From NCBI RefSeq assembly GCF_001519075.1, contig NZ_KQ954244.1, positions 699,934 through 763,933 on the forward strand: a stretch of DNA of 64,000 bases, read 5' to 3'. The translations under genes were made by a program, and so were the position numbers. The notes beneath the pieces were generated by a model. That model did no database searches and was not told where the DNA came from. It saw only the letters and a list, made by a program, of their open reading frames with translations. This DNA is from Novosphingobium fuchskuhlense. Its GTDB lineage: Bacteria > Pseudomonadota > Alphaproteobacteria > Sphingomonadales > Sphingomonadaceae. This document shows, in pieces, positions 36,052 through 45,909 of the stretch (within the stretch, counting starts at the first letter, position 1; every line of letters starts with the position of its first letter).

Positions 36052-37062
36052 TTAGTCATCTTCGTCCTCGTACCCTGTCAGCGCTAGCGCGCGGGCTCGT
36101 CGCTGGCGCAGTTCGCACCAACGCAGGAGGGCTTCCTCACGGCCGTGTGTGATCCAGGTTTCAGCCGGGTTCACCTGCGCAATCGTTGTGGTCAGTTCGT
36201 GCCAGTCCGCATGATCGGAAATGATCAGCGGCAGCTCGACCCCCCGCTGCCGCACACGTTGGCGCACGCGCATCCAACCTGATGCCATGGCGGTTATGGG
36301 ATCAGGCAGACGGCGGCTCCAGCGATCATTCAGTGCAAATGGTGGACATATCACGATGGCACCAGATAGATCCGCCTTGGCCGCGCCTACAGCGGGGCGA
36401 AGGTCGCCCAGGGGCACGCCTTGCTCTTCGTAAAGTCGGCACATGGTTTCCATCGCGCCATGGAGATAGACCGGTGCATGCCACCCGGCTGCGCGCAGTT
36501 CTGCGATAACACGCTGCGCCTTGCCGAGCGCGTAGGCTCCAACAAGCACGCAGCGTTCGGGGTTCGCGGCACGAACCGCCAAAAGGCGCCCGATCTCTTC
36601 GGCTATCGGAGGATGGCAGAACACCGGCAGACCAAACGTTGCCTCAGTGATGAAGAGATCGCAGGGGGTTACCGCAAACGGCGGGCAAGTGGGATCCGGG
36701 CTGCGTTTGTAGTCGCCAGTAACGATGATCCGCTCGCCGGCGTGCTCCAGCAGAATTTGCGCTGAGCCCAGTACGTGGCCCGCAGGCAGAAACGTTGCCG
36801 TAACCCCACCACCAATTGTGATCTGTTCGTGATATTCGACCGGCACTGCGCCCTCCGCCAATCCGTAGCGGGCTGCCATGATCGCTATAGTCGCAGGCGT
36901 GGCAATCGTCTGACTGTGCCCGCCACGCGCATGATCAGCGTGGCCATGCGTGATAAGCGCCCGGTTCGTTGGGCGCGCGGGATCGATCCACGTATCGGCA
37001 GGAACGATCCGGATGCCTATTGGCTCTGCTTTGATCCACGTGAAACATGCAGCCATATCCAT
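36052..37062 (-). CDS. Ligase-associated DNA damage response exonuclease (MBL fold)
   Basis: A 336-aa protein of the metallo-beta-lactamase/beta-CASP nuclease group. The metal motif THGHADHARGG gives His39, His41, Asp43 and His44; further ligands are in PAGHVLGSAQ and VTGDYKRS, with SDHADW and THGREE in the beta-CASP part. Family members occur with an ATP-dependent ligase, an Lhr-type helicase and a phosphoesterase in a DNA-damage module; here only the ligase partner is present. The ATG at 37062 was chosen over an extension to 37134 that has no family character. Confidence 0.93.
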   Translation of the reverse strand: MDMAACFTWIKAEPIGIRIVPADTWIDPARPTNRALITHGHADHARGGHSQTIATPATIAIMAARYGLAEGAVPVEYHEQITIGGGVTATFLPAGHVLGSAQILLEHAGERIIVTGDYKRSPDPTCPPFAVTPCDLFITEATFGLPVFCHPPIAEEIGRLLAVRAANPERCVLVGAYALGKAQRVIAELRAAGWHAPVYLHGAMETMCRLYEEQGVPLGDLRPAVGAAKADLSGAIVICPPFALNDRWSRRLPDPITAMASGWMRVRQRVRQRGVELPLIISDHADWHELTTTIAQVNPAETWITHGREEALLRWCELRQRRARALALTGYEDEDD

Positions 37063-37096
37063 GGAATGCCGCGGACACTGCCGGTGCGCCAGAGGC

Positions 37097-37131
37097 AATT
37101 GGGGCGGAAACGCGAAGGCTCCGCCCCAATT
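37097..37131 (-). terminator. Hairpin downstream of clpA
   Basis: AATTGGGGCGGA (37097-37108) and TCCGCCCCAATT (37120-37131) form a perfect 12-bp stem with an 11-nt loop, 26 bp past the clpA stop. It probably ends the clpA transcript before the MBL exonuclease gene; no U-run follows on the minus strand. Confidence 0.6.
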
Positions 37132-37156
37132 CATTCAACCGTGATGTTGGAAGGCT

Positions 37157-39532
37157 TCATGCCTCGTCGGCATTCGGCTCCTCGGCTGTGGCCGAACCGC
37201 CCTTGCCCTTCCTGGCCTTCTTCTTGACGAGTTTCGGTGCGGCCGGAGTCAACTCGAAGGAGAGCGCGGTTGGCTTGCCTTCCTCTTCCTTAAGGCTGAC
37301 ATGGACTTCGCCGCCATTTGCGAGCTTGCCAAACAGCAGTTCCTCCGCGAGCGGCTTTTTGACCTTCTCCTGGATCACGCGGCCCATGGGGCGCGCGCCA
37401 TAGAGCCGGTCGTATCCTTGCTTTGCCAGCCATGCGCGGGCATCGCCATCGAACTGGATATGTACGTTTTGTTCGGCCAGTTGCAGTTCAAGCTGTAGGA
37501 TGAACTTGTCGACGACGCGGCTCACGACTTCCGGTGGCAGGTAGGAGAATGGAACGATCGCATCGAGCCTGTTGCGGAATTCGGGGGTGAACATCTTCTT
37601 CACCGCTTCGTCGCCTGCATCCGCCTTCGAAACATCGCCGAAGCCAATGCCTTGCCGCGCCATATCGCTGGCTCCCGCATTGGTTGTCATGATCAGCACG
37701 ACATTGCGGAAATCAACGGTCTTGCCGTGATGATCGGTAAGCCGACCGTTATCCATGACCTGCAGCAGGATATTGAACAGATCAGGGTGCGCTTTCTCAA
37801 TCTCGTCGAGCAGCAGGACGCAGTGCGGCTGCTGGTCGATCGCATCGGTCAGCAAGCCGCCCTGATCGAACCCGACATAGCCTGGAGGTGCACCGATCAG
37901 GCGGCTCACGGAATGACGCTCCATGTATTCTGACATGTCGAAGCGTTGCAGCGGAATGCCCATGATCTGTGCCAGGCTGCGCGCGACTTCGGTTTTGCCA
38001 ACGCCTGTGGGGCCCGAGAAGAGAAACGAGCCGATCGGCTTGTCCGGATCGCGCAGGCCAGCGCGGCTGAGCTTCATTGCCGAAGATAGCACCTCGATTG
38101 CTTTGTCCTGGCCGAACACCAGCCGCTTCAGGTCACGATCAAGGTGCTCGAGCACCTTCTTGTCATCGCTCGAAACGGACTTGGGAGGGATGCGCGCCAT
38201 AGTCGCAATAACCGCCTCGATCTCCCGCGCCGTGATTACCTTTTTGCGCTTCGACGGCGGCACCAGCATCTGCATTGCACCAACTTCGTCGATCACGTCG
38301 ATGGCCTTGTCCGGCAGCTTGCGGTCGTTGATGTAGCGTGCCGAAAGCTCGACGGCCGTCTTGATCGCGTCGGGCGTGTAGCGAACCTTGTGGTGCTCCT
38401 CGAAGGCGGTGCGCAGGCCCTTCAGGATCTTGATGGTGTCCTCGATCGTTGGTTCGTTCACGTCGATCTTCTGGAACCGGCGCAGCAAGGCTCGGTCCTT
38501 CTCGAAGTGATTGCGGAACTCCTTGTAGGTTGTCGAACCGATGCAACGGATCGTTCCGCCGGAGAGGGCGGGTTTGAGCAGATTGGACGCGTCCATCGCA
38601 CCGCCACTGGTCGCGCCTGCGCCGATCACAGTGTGGATCTCGTCGATGAAAAGGACAGCGTGCGGCATCTTCTCAAGCTCAGAGACGACCTGCTTGAGGC
38701 GCTCCTCGAAGTCACCGCGATAGCGCGTACCCGCAAGAAGTGCACCCATGTCGAGAGAATAGATGACGGCTTCGCTGAGGACTTCAGGAACTTCTCCCTC
38801 GACGATCTTGCGTGCAAGCCCCTCGGCAATCGCTGTCTTGCCCACACCGGGATCACCAACATAAAGTGGGTTGTTTTTTGAACGACGGCAAAGAATCTGG
38901 ATTGTGCGGTCCACTTCCGGGCCGCGACCGATCAAGGGGTCGACCTTGCCGCTCAGTGCTTTCTCGTTGAGATTGACAGTGAACTGGTCAAGCGCAGAGT
39001 CTTTCTTTGTGCCGCCCTTGGAATCAACCTTCTCTTCCTGCGGTGGCTGCGATTCCTCGCTGCCCTTCGGGCTGCGGCTTTCGACCTGGCGCCCACCTTT
39101 TCCGATGCCGTGACTGATGAAGCTGACTGCGTCGAGGCGACTCATGTCCTGCTGCTGAAGGAAGTACACTGCGTAGGAATCGCGCTCGGAAAACAATGCC
39201 ACGAGCACATTGGCGCCCGTAACCGTATCCTTGCCGGATGATTGCACATGGAGAATGGCGCGCTGGATCACCCTCTGAAAGCCTGCGGTTGGCTGAGGAT
39301 CGGCCTTGTCCTGCGTCTTGAGCGACTGGTACTCTTGGTCAAGATACTGTCGCACCACTTCTCCGAGGTCACCCAAATCGACACCGCAGGCCTGCATGAC
39401 CTGCGCTGCGTCTGGGTCATCGATCAGCGCCAACAGGAGATGCTCCAGAGTCGCATACTCATGGCTGCGTTCCGCTGCATTGCTCAGTGCAGAATGCAGT
39501 GTTTTTTCAAGACTTTGCGCGAAACTGGGCAT
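37157..39532 (-). CDS. clpA: ATP-dependent Clp protease ATP-binding subunit ClpA
   Basis: A 791-aa AAA+ unfoldase that feeds substrates to ClpP. It has the Clp-N double repeat (about 1-145), AAA module 1 with Walker [12 protein letters not shown] module 2 with Walker A GPTGVGKT and Walker [10 protein letters not shown], and an IGF tripeptide loop (RQGIGFGD, about residue 620) for docking on ClpP. The middle coiled coil of ClpB is absent, confirming ClpA. The C-terminus has a Lys/Ala/Glu tail. The ATG at 39532 ([13 protein letters not shown]) matches the family start. clpS is not immediately upstream, unlike in enterobacteria. Confidence 0.97.
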   Translation of the reverse strand: MPSFAQSLEKTLHSALSNAAERSHEYATLEHLLLALIDDPDAAQVMQACGVDLGDLGEVVRQYLDQEYQSLKTQDKADPQPTAGFQRVIQRAILHVQSSGKDTVTGANVLVALFSERDSYAVYFLQQQDMSRLDAVSFISHGIGKGGRQVESRSPKGSEESQPPQEEKVDSKGGTKKDSALDQFTVNLNEKALSGKVDPLIGRGPEVDRTIQILCRRSKNNPLYVGDPGVGKTAIAEGLARKIVEGEVPEVLSEAVIYSLDMGALLAGTRYRGDFEERLKQVVSELEKMPHAVLFIDEIHTVIGAGATSGGAMDASNLLKPALSGGTIRCIGSTTYKEFRNHFEKDRALLRRFQKIDVNEPTIEDTIKILKGLRTAFEEHHKVRYTPDAIKTAVELSARYINDRKLPDKAIDVIDEVGAMQMLVPPSKRKKVITAREIEAVIATMARIPPKSVSSDDKKVLEHLDRDLKRLVFGQDKAIEVLSSAMKLSRAGLRDPDKPIGSFLFSGPTGVGKTEVARSLAQIMGIPLQRFDMSEYMERHSVSRLIGAPPGYVGFDQGGLLTDAIDQQPHCVLLLDEIEKAHPDLFNILLQVMDNGRLTDHHGKTVDFRNVVLIMTTNAGASDMARQGIGFGDVSKADAGDEAVKKMFTPEFRNRLDAIVPFSYLPPEVVSRVVDKFILQLELQLAEQNVHIQFDGDARAWLAKQGYDRLYGARPMGRVIQEKVKKPLAEELLFGKLANGGEVHVSLKEEEGKPTALSFELTPAAPKLVKKKARKGKGGSATAEEPNADEA

Positions 39533-39715
39533 GACACTTCTTTCCTGCCGGTCGTGGAGTGACCGATCACTGCTGGTTCCCTTGCGGGAGATGAACATGC
39601 TTGCGCTTAACTGCGGTTAAACCGAAGCTGCGCAAAAGGGACATCAGGTCGAGCGCATGGCCCGACACTTCGACAATATGGGTATGCCGCCCACCAACGT
39701 GAAGGGCGGCGGATA

Positions 39716-39934
39716 TCACGATCCGCTGTCCGACGATGATGGGGACCCAAACAGTGCGTCTGCAGCCCTGCGATGAGCGGCAGCCCTGTCGCGCTCCGCC
39801 GTCACACGGGCGATCTCACCCTCGAGCATGGCGATGCGTTCGTTCAATTCGAGGATGGAATAGCTGCCAAGCGACTCCGAGGCCAGTTGGCTGGCCAGAT
39901 CGCCTTTGGGGCGCGGGCGCTCATCAGGTTCCAT
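39716..39934 (-). CDS. DUF1192 family protein
   Basis: A 72-aa protein with a polar N-terminus, then a central helix LNERIAMLEGEIARVTAERD and a Ser-rich end. This small alphaproteobacterial DUF1192 pattern has no known function. It is divergent from the quinone oxidoreductase gene, with 129 bp between starts. Confidence 0.8.
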   Translation of the reverse strand: MEPDERPRPKGDLASQLASESLGSYSILELNERIAMLEGEIARVTAERDRAAAHRRAADALFGSPSSSDSGS

Positions 39935-40063
39935 CGTGGCTTACTTTGTGGCCCGTTGAGCCTTGCTGTCAACCGGCTCCGTAGGTACTTGGCGCAGGGA
40001 ATTGTTTACCACTCTGCGGCGCATTCAGCTAATGGGCGTTCGCACGGCTTCAGGGGGCATGGC

Positions 40064-41068
40064 ATGGACGCAATACCGGCGACGATGACCGCCATCGGAT
40101 TTGATTCGCCGGGTGGACCTGAGGTGCTGCATCCGCTTTCAATGCCGGTGCCGATGCCCGGTGCCGGGCAGGTCCTTCTCCGCGTTGCCTTTGCAGGGGT
40201 GAACCGCCCTGACGTGATCCAGCGTCAAGGGTTTTATCCGCCTCCGCCTGGCGCTTCGCCTATCCCCGGCCTCGAGGTTTCCGGGCAAGTCGTTGCCATG
40301 GGTTCTGGCGTCACGACGCCATTTGTCGGCCAAGCTGTCTGCGCTTTGGTTGCGGGTGGCGGCTATGCGGAATACTGTCTTGCCGAGGCGGCTCACTGCC
40401 TGCCGATCCCGCAAGGTTTGCTTCTCGAGCAAGCGGCAGCCATTCCAGAAACTCTGTTTACGGTATGGCACAACGTGTTTGAGCGAGGCTGGGCAACCGA
40501 GGGTGAGCGCATGCTTGTCCATGGTGGAACCAGCGGGATCGGGACGATGGCGATCCTTCTCGGCAAGCTGTTTGGCCTTGAAGTCATCGTCACCTGTGGT
40601 GGCCCCGAGAAGTGCGCGGTTGCTTCCGCGCTCGGCGCTACGCATGCCATTGATTACAAGTCGACGGACTTTGTCGAAGAGGTTGCCCGTTTAACAGACG
40701 GTGCTGGCGTTCATTTAGTCCTCGACATGGTTGCTGGTGATTATGTTGCACGGAATCTAAAATGCCTTGCCGATGATGGTCGGCACGTCACTATTGCTGT
40801 GCAAGGTGGTGTGCGGGCGGAACTCAACATGGCAGAGGTAATGCGGCGAAGGCTGACCCTGACAGGATCTACACTTCGACCAAGGTCAAATGAATTCAAA
40901 GGTCTACTAGCAGACGAGATTCATCAGACTGTCTGGCCATTGGTTGCAAATGGCCTTCTTCGCCCGGTGATGGATCAGGTATTTCCGTTGCATCAAGCGT
41001 CGGCGGCTCACGCGCGGATGGAGGCGGGGAACCATATCGGCAAGATCGTGCTGGCAACTGGTCAGTAA
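40064..41068 (+). CDS. NAD(P)H-quinone oxidoreductase, PIG3-type
   Basis: A 334-aa medium-chain dehydrogenase/reductase lacking zinc ligands. Family features are GVNRPDVIQRQGFYPPPPGAS, IPGLEVSGQVVAMG, the nucleotide-binding VHGGTSGIGTMAI, and GSTLRPRSNEFKGLLA, together typical of TP53I3/PIG3-like quinone reductases. The ATG at 40064 has GGGGG 6 nt upstream; an in-frame extension to 39773 runs through the divergent DUF1192 gene and was rejected. A terminator-like hairpin follows. Confidence 0.92.
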   Translation: MDAIPATMTAIGFDSPGGPEVLHPLSMPVPMPGAGQVLLRVAFAGVNRPDVIQRQGFYPPPPGASPIPGLEVSGQVVAMGSGVTTPFVGQAVCALVAGGGYAEYCLAEAAHCLPIPQGLLLEQAAAIPETLFTVWHNVFERGWATEGERMLVHGGTSGIGTMAILLGKLFGLEVIVTCGGPEKCAVASALGATHAIDYKSTDFVEEVARLTDGAGVHLVLDMVAGDYVARNLKCLADDGRHVTIAVQGGVRAELNMAEVMRRRLTLTGSTLRPRSNEFKGLLADEIHQTVWPLVANGLLRPVMDQVFPLHQASAAHARMEAGNHIGKIVLATGQ

Positions 41069-41149
41069 GGCTCACAAAGCCGCAGGCACCCGAATCATCG
41101 GGAATGGGCTTGCCGTAAGAGGCCCCGTCGCCTACATCATACGTGATAC

Positions 41150-41181
41150 GGCCGCTCCGCAAGGGGCGGCCCTTATTGTTT
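41150..41181 (+). terminator. Rho-independent terminator after the quinone oxidoreductase gene
   Basis: GGCCGCTCC (41150-41158) pairs with GGGGCGGCC (41163-41171) over 9 bp with one G-T wobble and a GCAA tetraloop, followed by CTTATTGTTT. Stem, stable loop and T-rich tail all fit an intrinsic terminator. Confidence 0.7.
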
Positions 41182-41203
41182 CTGCTGTCCGGAGAGGCTC
41201 CCC

Positions 41204-41911
41204 TTGAGCAACCAGTCAACCTATCCGCTTATGCCTCATGCCACGGCATCCTGGCTTGTCGACAATACCGCGCTGACCTTCGAGCAGATCGCCGAGTTCT
41301 GCGGGCTGCATATTCTTGAAGTGCAGGCGATGGCTGATGATCTGGCCGGTGCCAAGTATACCGGTCGCGATCCAGTCCATTCGGGTGAGTTGACCCAGGT
41401 CGAGATTGAGCGAGGGCAGGTCAATCCCGAGTATCGCCTCAAGATGCAAAAGGCACCGATTTCGGTGAGCCGCACGAAGGGCCCGCGCTATACGCCTGTG
41501 TCCAAGCGGCAGGACAAGCCCGATGGCATCGCCTGGATTCTGCGGCACCATCCGGAAATATCGGATGCGCAGATTGGCAAGCTGATCGGCACGACCCGCA
41601 ACACGATTGCCGCAATCCGCGACCGCAGCCATTGGAACATTTCCAATATCAATCCTAAAGACCCCGTTACGCTCGGGCTGTGCTCGCAACGCGAACTCGA
41701 TGCACTCGTGGCCAAGGCTGCCAAGCGCGCTGGCATCGAGGAAGACGACTCCGCCAGCAACCTGCGCCTCGGTAGCGATCGCGAAGCACTGATCGAGGAA
41801 CTGCGTGCCGAGCGTGAGGCGCTGGCCAAGGCTGCATCACAGGCTGCGCAGGAAGCTGAGGCGGCCGCATGGCTTGAAGCGCGTCGAGCTGAAGGAATCT
41901 CGGACAGTTGA
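41204..41911 (+). CDS. trcR: DUF1013 family protein, cell cycle transcriptional regulator TrcR
   Basis: A 235-aa protein matching DUF1013, an alphaproteobacteria-specific family annotated as the cell-cycle regulator TrcR. Characteristic blocks are MPHATASWLVDNTALTFEQI, DPVHSGELTQVEIERG and DKPDGIAWILRHHPEISDAQ, followed by HTH-like IGKLIGTTRNTIAAI; the C-terminal third is a charged coiled coil. It starts with TTG at 41204, supported by GGAGAGG (41191-41197); an ATG at 41231 is the alternative. It converges on the bactofilin gene through a shared hairpin. Confidence 0.9.
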   Translation: MSNQSTYPLMPHATASWLVDNTALTFEQIAEFCGLHILEVQAMADDLAGAKYTGRDPVHSGELTQVEIERGQVNPEYRLKMQKAPISVSRTKGPRYTPVSKRQDKPDGIAWILRHHPEISDAQIGKLIGTTRNTIAAIRDRSHWNISNINPKDPVTLGLCSQRELDALVAKAAKRAGIEEDDSASNLRLGSDREALIEELRAEREALAKAASQAAQEAEAAAWLEARRAEGISDS

Positions 41912-41952
41912 GCGCCGGTACACCGCCTGCGCTGGTTTCAATTTCTCACAAG

Positions 41953-41984
41953 GCTAAACATCGCCGTCGCAGGCGGTGTTTAGC
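41953..41984. terminator. Bidirectional terminator between trcR and bactofilin
   Basis: GCTAAACATCGCC (41953-41965) and GGCGGTGTTTAGC (41972-41984) form a 13-bp stem with one wobble and a 6-nt loop. It abuts the bactofilin stop and follows trcR by 41 bp; A/T-rich ends of the stem suit termination in both directions. Confidence 0.65.
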
Positions 41985-42341
41985 TCAGTTGACCAACGCA
42001 AGCGTATTTTCGCTGTCTACCGGTTCAATCCCATGGGTGAGTTTCCCATCGATTTGAGCGCCTTGCTCAATGGTAAGTGCGTCGTACTTCACGTCGCCCT
42101 CGATCCGCGCCGTTTTCAACACCACGAGCTGCCCGACCTCGATTCCGCCGCGCACAGTTCCTGCCAGTCGCGCGGTTTGTGCTCGGATGGCGCCGCAGAT
42201 TATACTGGCCTCGCCCTGCACGAGCCCCGCGCAGGTGATATCGCCTTCCACTTGGCCGTCGATGTGTAGCTCGGCGCCAGCCGTGATGTCGCCTTTAACT
42301 GCTAGATCTGCCCCCAGAACGGAAAATGTGGGCGTTGTCAT
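41985..42341 (-). CDS. Bactofilin family cytoskeletal protein
   Basis: A 118-aa polymer-forming protein. Short disordered ends flank a beta-helix core of repeating hydrophobic/Gly positions (SVLGADLAVKGDITAGAELH, VEGDITCAGLVQGEAS, KTARIEGDVKYDALTIEQGA). Bactofilins polymerise without nucleotide and recruit cell-wall enzymes. The ATG at 42341 lies 4 bp after the M23 peptidase stop, so the two are coupled. A longer frame to 42623 lies inside that gene and was rejected. Confidence 0.93.
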   Translation of the reverse strand: MTTPTFSVLGADLAVKGDITAGAELHIDGQVEGDITCAGLVQGEASIICGAIRAQTARLAGTVRGGIEVGQLVVLKTARIEGDVKYDALTIEQGAQIDGKLTHGIEPVDSENTLALVN

Positions 42342-42345
42342 AGGG

Positions 42346-43626
42346 TTACCCTGCCCTGTTGACCGGCCGGCGGTATCCCCGCCCGGTATTGGCTTCTTTG
42401 AAAACATGCGGCATTGCCTCCAGGAACGGTCGCGGATCGACGGGACGGTCGGCGATCCGAACTTCAAAGTGCAAATGGGGTCCGGTCGAACGACCCGTGC
42501 TACCGATCGCTCCGATCTTTCTGCCGGGACGAACAACTTCGCCGATGCGGACCGCAATTTGCGACATGTGTGCATAGCGTGTGAGCAGGCCGTTACCATG
42601 GCTGATCTCGACGCAGTTGCCATAGCCTTGCTTTACGCCGGTGAAGCTAACGGTTCCTGCGGCAGCCGCCAGGATTGGTGCACCAATCGGTCCACGAAAG
42701 TCGAGGCCGGCATGGAACGCGCCGCCACCCGTGAACGGATCAACGCGGTATCCAAATCCGCTTGAGATATAGTCCATGTTGGCGGGCAACGTGTTTGGAA
42801 TTCGGACAAGCGCTTGTTCCATTGCACTCATATGCGCCAGGCTGGCACCAAACCGGGCAAAGCGAGGGTCCAGGCTGTTGCCGGGCCCAGTAACCAGGGG
42901 GATTAGCGGACCACCCATCGCGCTCCGATCAGCTGCCGTAACCGTTTGTGGGTTTAGACCCAGTCTCCGGATAGCGGATTCAGCCCGCGCTGAACGAGCG
43001 TCCGCGTACCGGGTCATCGCCTCGATAAAGGCCAATTGGCGAGCTTCCACCTTCGCGAGGCCAGTCGCCTCGGGCAGGGCCATGGACACCTTGCGAACCG
43101 TCTTGCCCGCTTCCTCGCTACTGTCTGATACGGTCCCCGAGCGTGTGGCTTTGGGCAAGGGGCCGATCGCGCCCTGCACGCTCCTCTCGATGAAGTCCTG
43201 ACGTTTCGCGAGGTCATTCGCAACGTTGCCAAGGCCAGAACGATATTGCGCCACCCGGCTTTCTGCTGTCGCGACAGCCGCCTCTCGCTCCAGCAATGAC
43301 GCCTGATCATAAAGGTCAATAGCCTGACTGACGATCATCCACCCCAGCATCAGAACCCAAAGAAGTACTGCGCCGGTAATGGCGCCAACCACGCGCATCT
43401 GAAGTTGCGAGGACACCCGTATGAACCGCACATGCCCATTTGAGCGCATGAAGAATTCTCGGTCGGGGAACCAGCCGCGGACCCGCGCAACAAGCGTTCG
43501 CCAACGGGACGGCGAGCGAACGCCGTCATCTGCCGGACCCGCCTTGGACCGAGTTGTTACAGGCAGAATGGCGACCCCCGTCCCGACGTGCTTCTTTGAC
43601 TTCACGAGGTGGCGGCGCTTAGTCAT
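42346..43626 (-). CDS. M23 family metallopeptidase, bactofilin-associated
   Basis: A 426-aa protein: basic cytoplasmic N-terminus (MTKRRHLVKSKKH), one TM (about residues 80-103), a periplasmic coiled-coil region and a C-terminal LytM domain. Zinc site elements are present: FHAGLDFRGP (HxxxD) and HLHFEV, with GSTGRSTGP. The gene is upstream of, and translationally coupled to, the bactofilin gene. This pair is known from other bacteria to shape the cell by local peptidoglycan cleavage. Confidence 0.93.
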   Translation of the reverse strand: MTKRRHLVKSKKHVGTGVAILPVTTRSKAGPADDGVRSPSRWRTLVARVRGWFPDREFFMRSNGHVRFIRVSSQLQMRVVGAITGAVLLWVLMLGWMIVSQAIDLYDQASLLEREAAVATAESRVAQYRSGLGNVANDLAKRQDFIERSVQGAIGPLPKATRSGTVSDSSEEAGKTVRKVSMALPEATGLAKVEARQLAFIEAMTRYADARSARAESAIRRLGLNPQTVTAADRSAMGGPLIPLVTGPGNSLDPRFARFGASLAHMSAMEQALVRIPNTLPANMDYISSGFGYRVDPFTGGGAFHAGLDFRGPIGAPILAAAAGTVSFTGVKQGYGNCVEISHGNGLLTRYAHMSQIAVRIGEVVRPGRKIGAIGSTGRSTGPHLHFEVRIADRPVDPRPFLEAMPHVFKEANTGRGYRRPVNRAG

Positions 43627-43839
43627 ACCCCTGAGGACCGTCGAATCTCTTGCGTGATGCCCAAGATGAGCTGTGCATTACGGACGATGAAACGTGCTGA
43701 CGAGCGTTCAGGTGACGCTTTCACCGCCTGAATAGCTCTGCGCATCGGGGATCGACAGTGTCTGTTCCCGACTCGCGACTTGCCCGCCGAAGGCTCCATT
43801 CCGGCTGACAGGGTCTGTGTGGGATGATAAAGGCACCGC

Positions 43840-45150
43840 ATGGACGCTGTTTCAACTTCTGTAGAATACGCTGAATCCGGCGGTACGGTCGATCAATTCG
43901 TCGATCCCGCAGTGCTGGTCGAAGGCCTTGCTCGCGCTGGCCGTGCCGCTCAGCGCCAACTTGCAAAGATGTCGACGACGACGCGCGCCGAGGCTCTACA
44001 CCTTGGTGCAGCTGCGCTCCGCAGGGCGGCCCCGGTTATCCTCGAAGCCAATGCAAAGGATGTGGAGGACGGCGAAGCTGCTGGCCTTTCCGCAGCCATG
44101 GTGGACCGCTTGCGTCTTGATCCCGCTCGGATTGAGGCGATGGCTGCGGCAGTTGATCAGGTCGCCGCGTTGGACGATCCGGTTGGCCGGATCATCGACG
44201 AATCCAGTCGACCCAACGGCATGGTGTTGCGCCGGGTGCGTGTGCCCATTGGCATGATCGGCATTATCTATGAAAGCCGACCGAATGTCACCGCTGATGC
44301 TGCTGCGCTGTGTGTGAGGTCCGGAAATGCGGTCTTGTTGCGCGGGGGGAGCGAGGCGGCCCGGTCCAACCGGGCCATCCATAGCGCTTTGGTTGGGGGA
44401 CTGGCCCAGGGGGGGGTACCTGCTGAGGTGGTTCAGTTCGTGCCGACACAGGACCGTGCAGTTGTGGGCGCCATGCTTGCTGCTAGCGGCTTGATCGACA
44501 TGATCGTACCACGTGGCGGAAAGAGCCTCGTCGCGAGGGTTCAGGCCGATGCACGTGTGCCTGTCCTTGCCCATCTGGACGGGATCAATCACACGTTTGT
44601 CGATCGCGATGCCGATCCAGCCATGGCGCGTGGCATCGTACTGAACGCGAAGATGCGGCGCACAGGAGTTTGCGGCGCCATGGAAACACTTCTGGTCGAC
44701 GTGCTGTTTCCCGACCCGCACGGGCTTGTTGAGCCTTTGCTCGAAGCGGGCTGCGAGCTACGCGGCGATGCGCGTACATGCTCTATCGATCCGCGCATAA
44801 AGCCAGCCGAACCAGCCGACTGGGATGCTGAGTATCTCGATGCGGTCCTGTCTGTTGCGATCGTCGATGGTCTGGAGGGCGCCTTGACACACATAACCCG
44901 GCATTCATCTGGCCATACTGACGCGATCGTGACCGAAAACGGTGATGCCGCGTCACGGTTCCTGTCCGAAGTCGACAGCGCAATCGTCATCCACAACGCA
45001 TCGAGCCAGTTTGCCGACGGTGGCGAGTTCGGGCTTGGGGCCGAGATCGGTATTGCGACGGGACGACTTCATGCGCGGGGGCCGGTCGCTCTTGAAGGCC
45101 TCACCACCTACAAGTGGCAGGTCTTGGGCTCCGGGCAGATCCGCCCCTGA
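43840..45150 (+). CDS. proA: Glutamate-5-semialdehyde dehydrogenase (gamma-glutamyl phosphate reductase)
   Basis: Reduces gamma-glutamyl phosphate to glutamate 5-semialdehyde with NADPH in proline synthesis. The 436-aa protein has the aldehyde-dehydrogenase-like fold, with [30 protein letters not shown] and the catalytic Cys278 in [12 protein letters not shown]. The C-terminal [18 protein letters not shown] and [17 protein letters not shown] are typical. proB is not adjacent; nadD overlaps or follows closely. A run of eight G (44409-44416) lies within the reading frame, which is intact. Confidence 0.97.
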   Translation: MDAVSTSVEYAESGGTVDQFVDPAVLVEGLARAGRAAQRQLAKMSTTTRAEALHLGAAALRRAAPVILEANAKDVEDGEAAGLSAAMVDRLRLDPARIEAMAAAVDQVAALDDPVGRIIDESSRPNGMVLRRVRVPIGMIGIIYESRPNVTADAAALCVRSGNAVLLRGGSEAARSNRAIHSALVGGLAQGGVPAEVVQFVPTQDRAVVGAMLAASGLIDMIVPRGGKSLVARVQADARVPVLAHLDGINHTFVDRDADPAMARGIVLNAKMRRTGVCGAMETLLVDVLFPDPHGLVEPLLEAGCELRGDARTCSIDPRIKPAEPADWDAEYLDAVLSVAIVDGLEGALTHITRHSSGHTDAIVTENGDAASRFLSEVDSAIVIHNASSQFADGGEFGLGAEIGIATGRLHARGPVALEGLTTYKWQVLGSGQIRP

Positions 45151-45155
45151 AACCT

Positions 45156-45806
45156 GTGTTTACCGGCCTTCTGGGGGGGAGCTTCAATCCGGCGCATGGG
45201 GCGCATCGCCGGGTGAGCCTCTTCGCCTGCGCTTCGCTCGCACTAGATGAAGTTTGGTGGCTTGTCTCTCCCGGCAACGTGCTCAAACCAGAGCTCGGTA
45301 TGGCGCCTTTGCCGACTCGATTCGCATCTGCACGCGACATGGCCCGACGGGCCCGAATTCGCGTGACGGCGGTGGAGAGAGAGATTGGTACGCGTTACAC
45401 CTTAGACACACTTCGGGAGCTTAAGCGGCGCTATCCTCGCCGCCGCTTTATCTGGTTGATGGGCGCTGATAATCTTGCGCAGTTCCATCGTTGGAGAGGG
45501 TGGCGGCGGATTGCTCGCGAGATGCCGATTGCTGTCGTCGCGCGTCCGGGGTATGATGCACAGGCTATGGTGAGCCCCGCCATGGTATGGCTGCGCCGTT
45601 GGCGCCTGCGGCATGGCCAGGATTTGTTAGGCGCAAAACGGAGCGCCCCGGCGCTGGTCATTTTGCGTTTCGACCCTGACCCTCGCTCGGCCACGGATAT
45701 TCGTTCTGCCGATCCAGATTGGTATAGGCGGATTAAGCGCGCCCATCAGCGCGATATGCTCACTCATCGGCCGATCGCAATCGCACGGCAGGTCGACAAA
45801 AGTTGA
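45156..45806 (+). CDS. nadD: Nicotinate-nucleotide adenylyltransferase
   Basis: Adenylates nicotinate mononucleotide to deamido-NAD. The 216-aa protein has the nucleotidyltransferase motif GLLGGSFNPAHGAHRR at the N-terminus, VWWLVSPGNVLK, FIWLMGADNLAQFHRW, and SATDIR standing for the canonical SSTxIR motif. The start is uncertain: GTG at 45156, 5 nt after the proA stop, is chosen; GTG at 45114 inside proA is the alternative and neither has a strong RBS. The downstream genes rsfS and rlmH form the usual nadD-rsfS-rlmH order. Confidence 0.92.
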   Translation: MFTGLLGGSFNPAHGAHRRVSLFACASLALDEVWWLVSPGNVLKPELGMAPLPTRFASARDMARRARIRVTAVEREIGTRYTLDTLRELKRRYPRRRFIWLMGADNLAQFHRWRGWRRIAREMPIAVVARPGYDAQAMVSPAMVWLRRWRLRHGQDLLGAKRSAPALVILRFDPDPRSATDIRSADPDWYRRIKRAHQRDMLTHRPIAIARQVDKS

Positions 45807-45909
45807 ACATTGCCACGTCCTTTTTCGGCTTCGAAGCCCCCGCGCGCAGAACGCCGCACTCTCGCCCGATGTCATTGCACCGTCAGTCACGGAGACCATC
45901 TACACGCTC

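Noticed and set aside
39773-40063. N-terminal extension of the quinone oxidoreductase
   Set aside because: It overlaps the divergent DUF1192 gene and the family start fits 40064.
41972-41995. tRNA-like D-arm string (TTTAGCTCAGTTGACCAACGC)
   Set aside because: Only the D-arm resemblance is present; no acceptor, anticodon or T-arm can be drawn, and the bases are the bactofilin C-terminus and its terminator stem.
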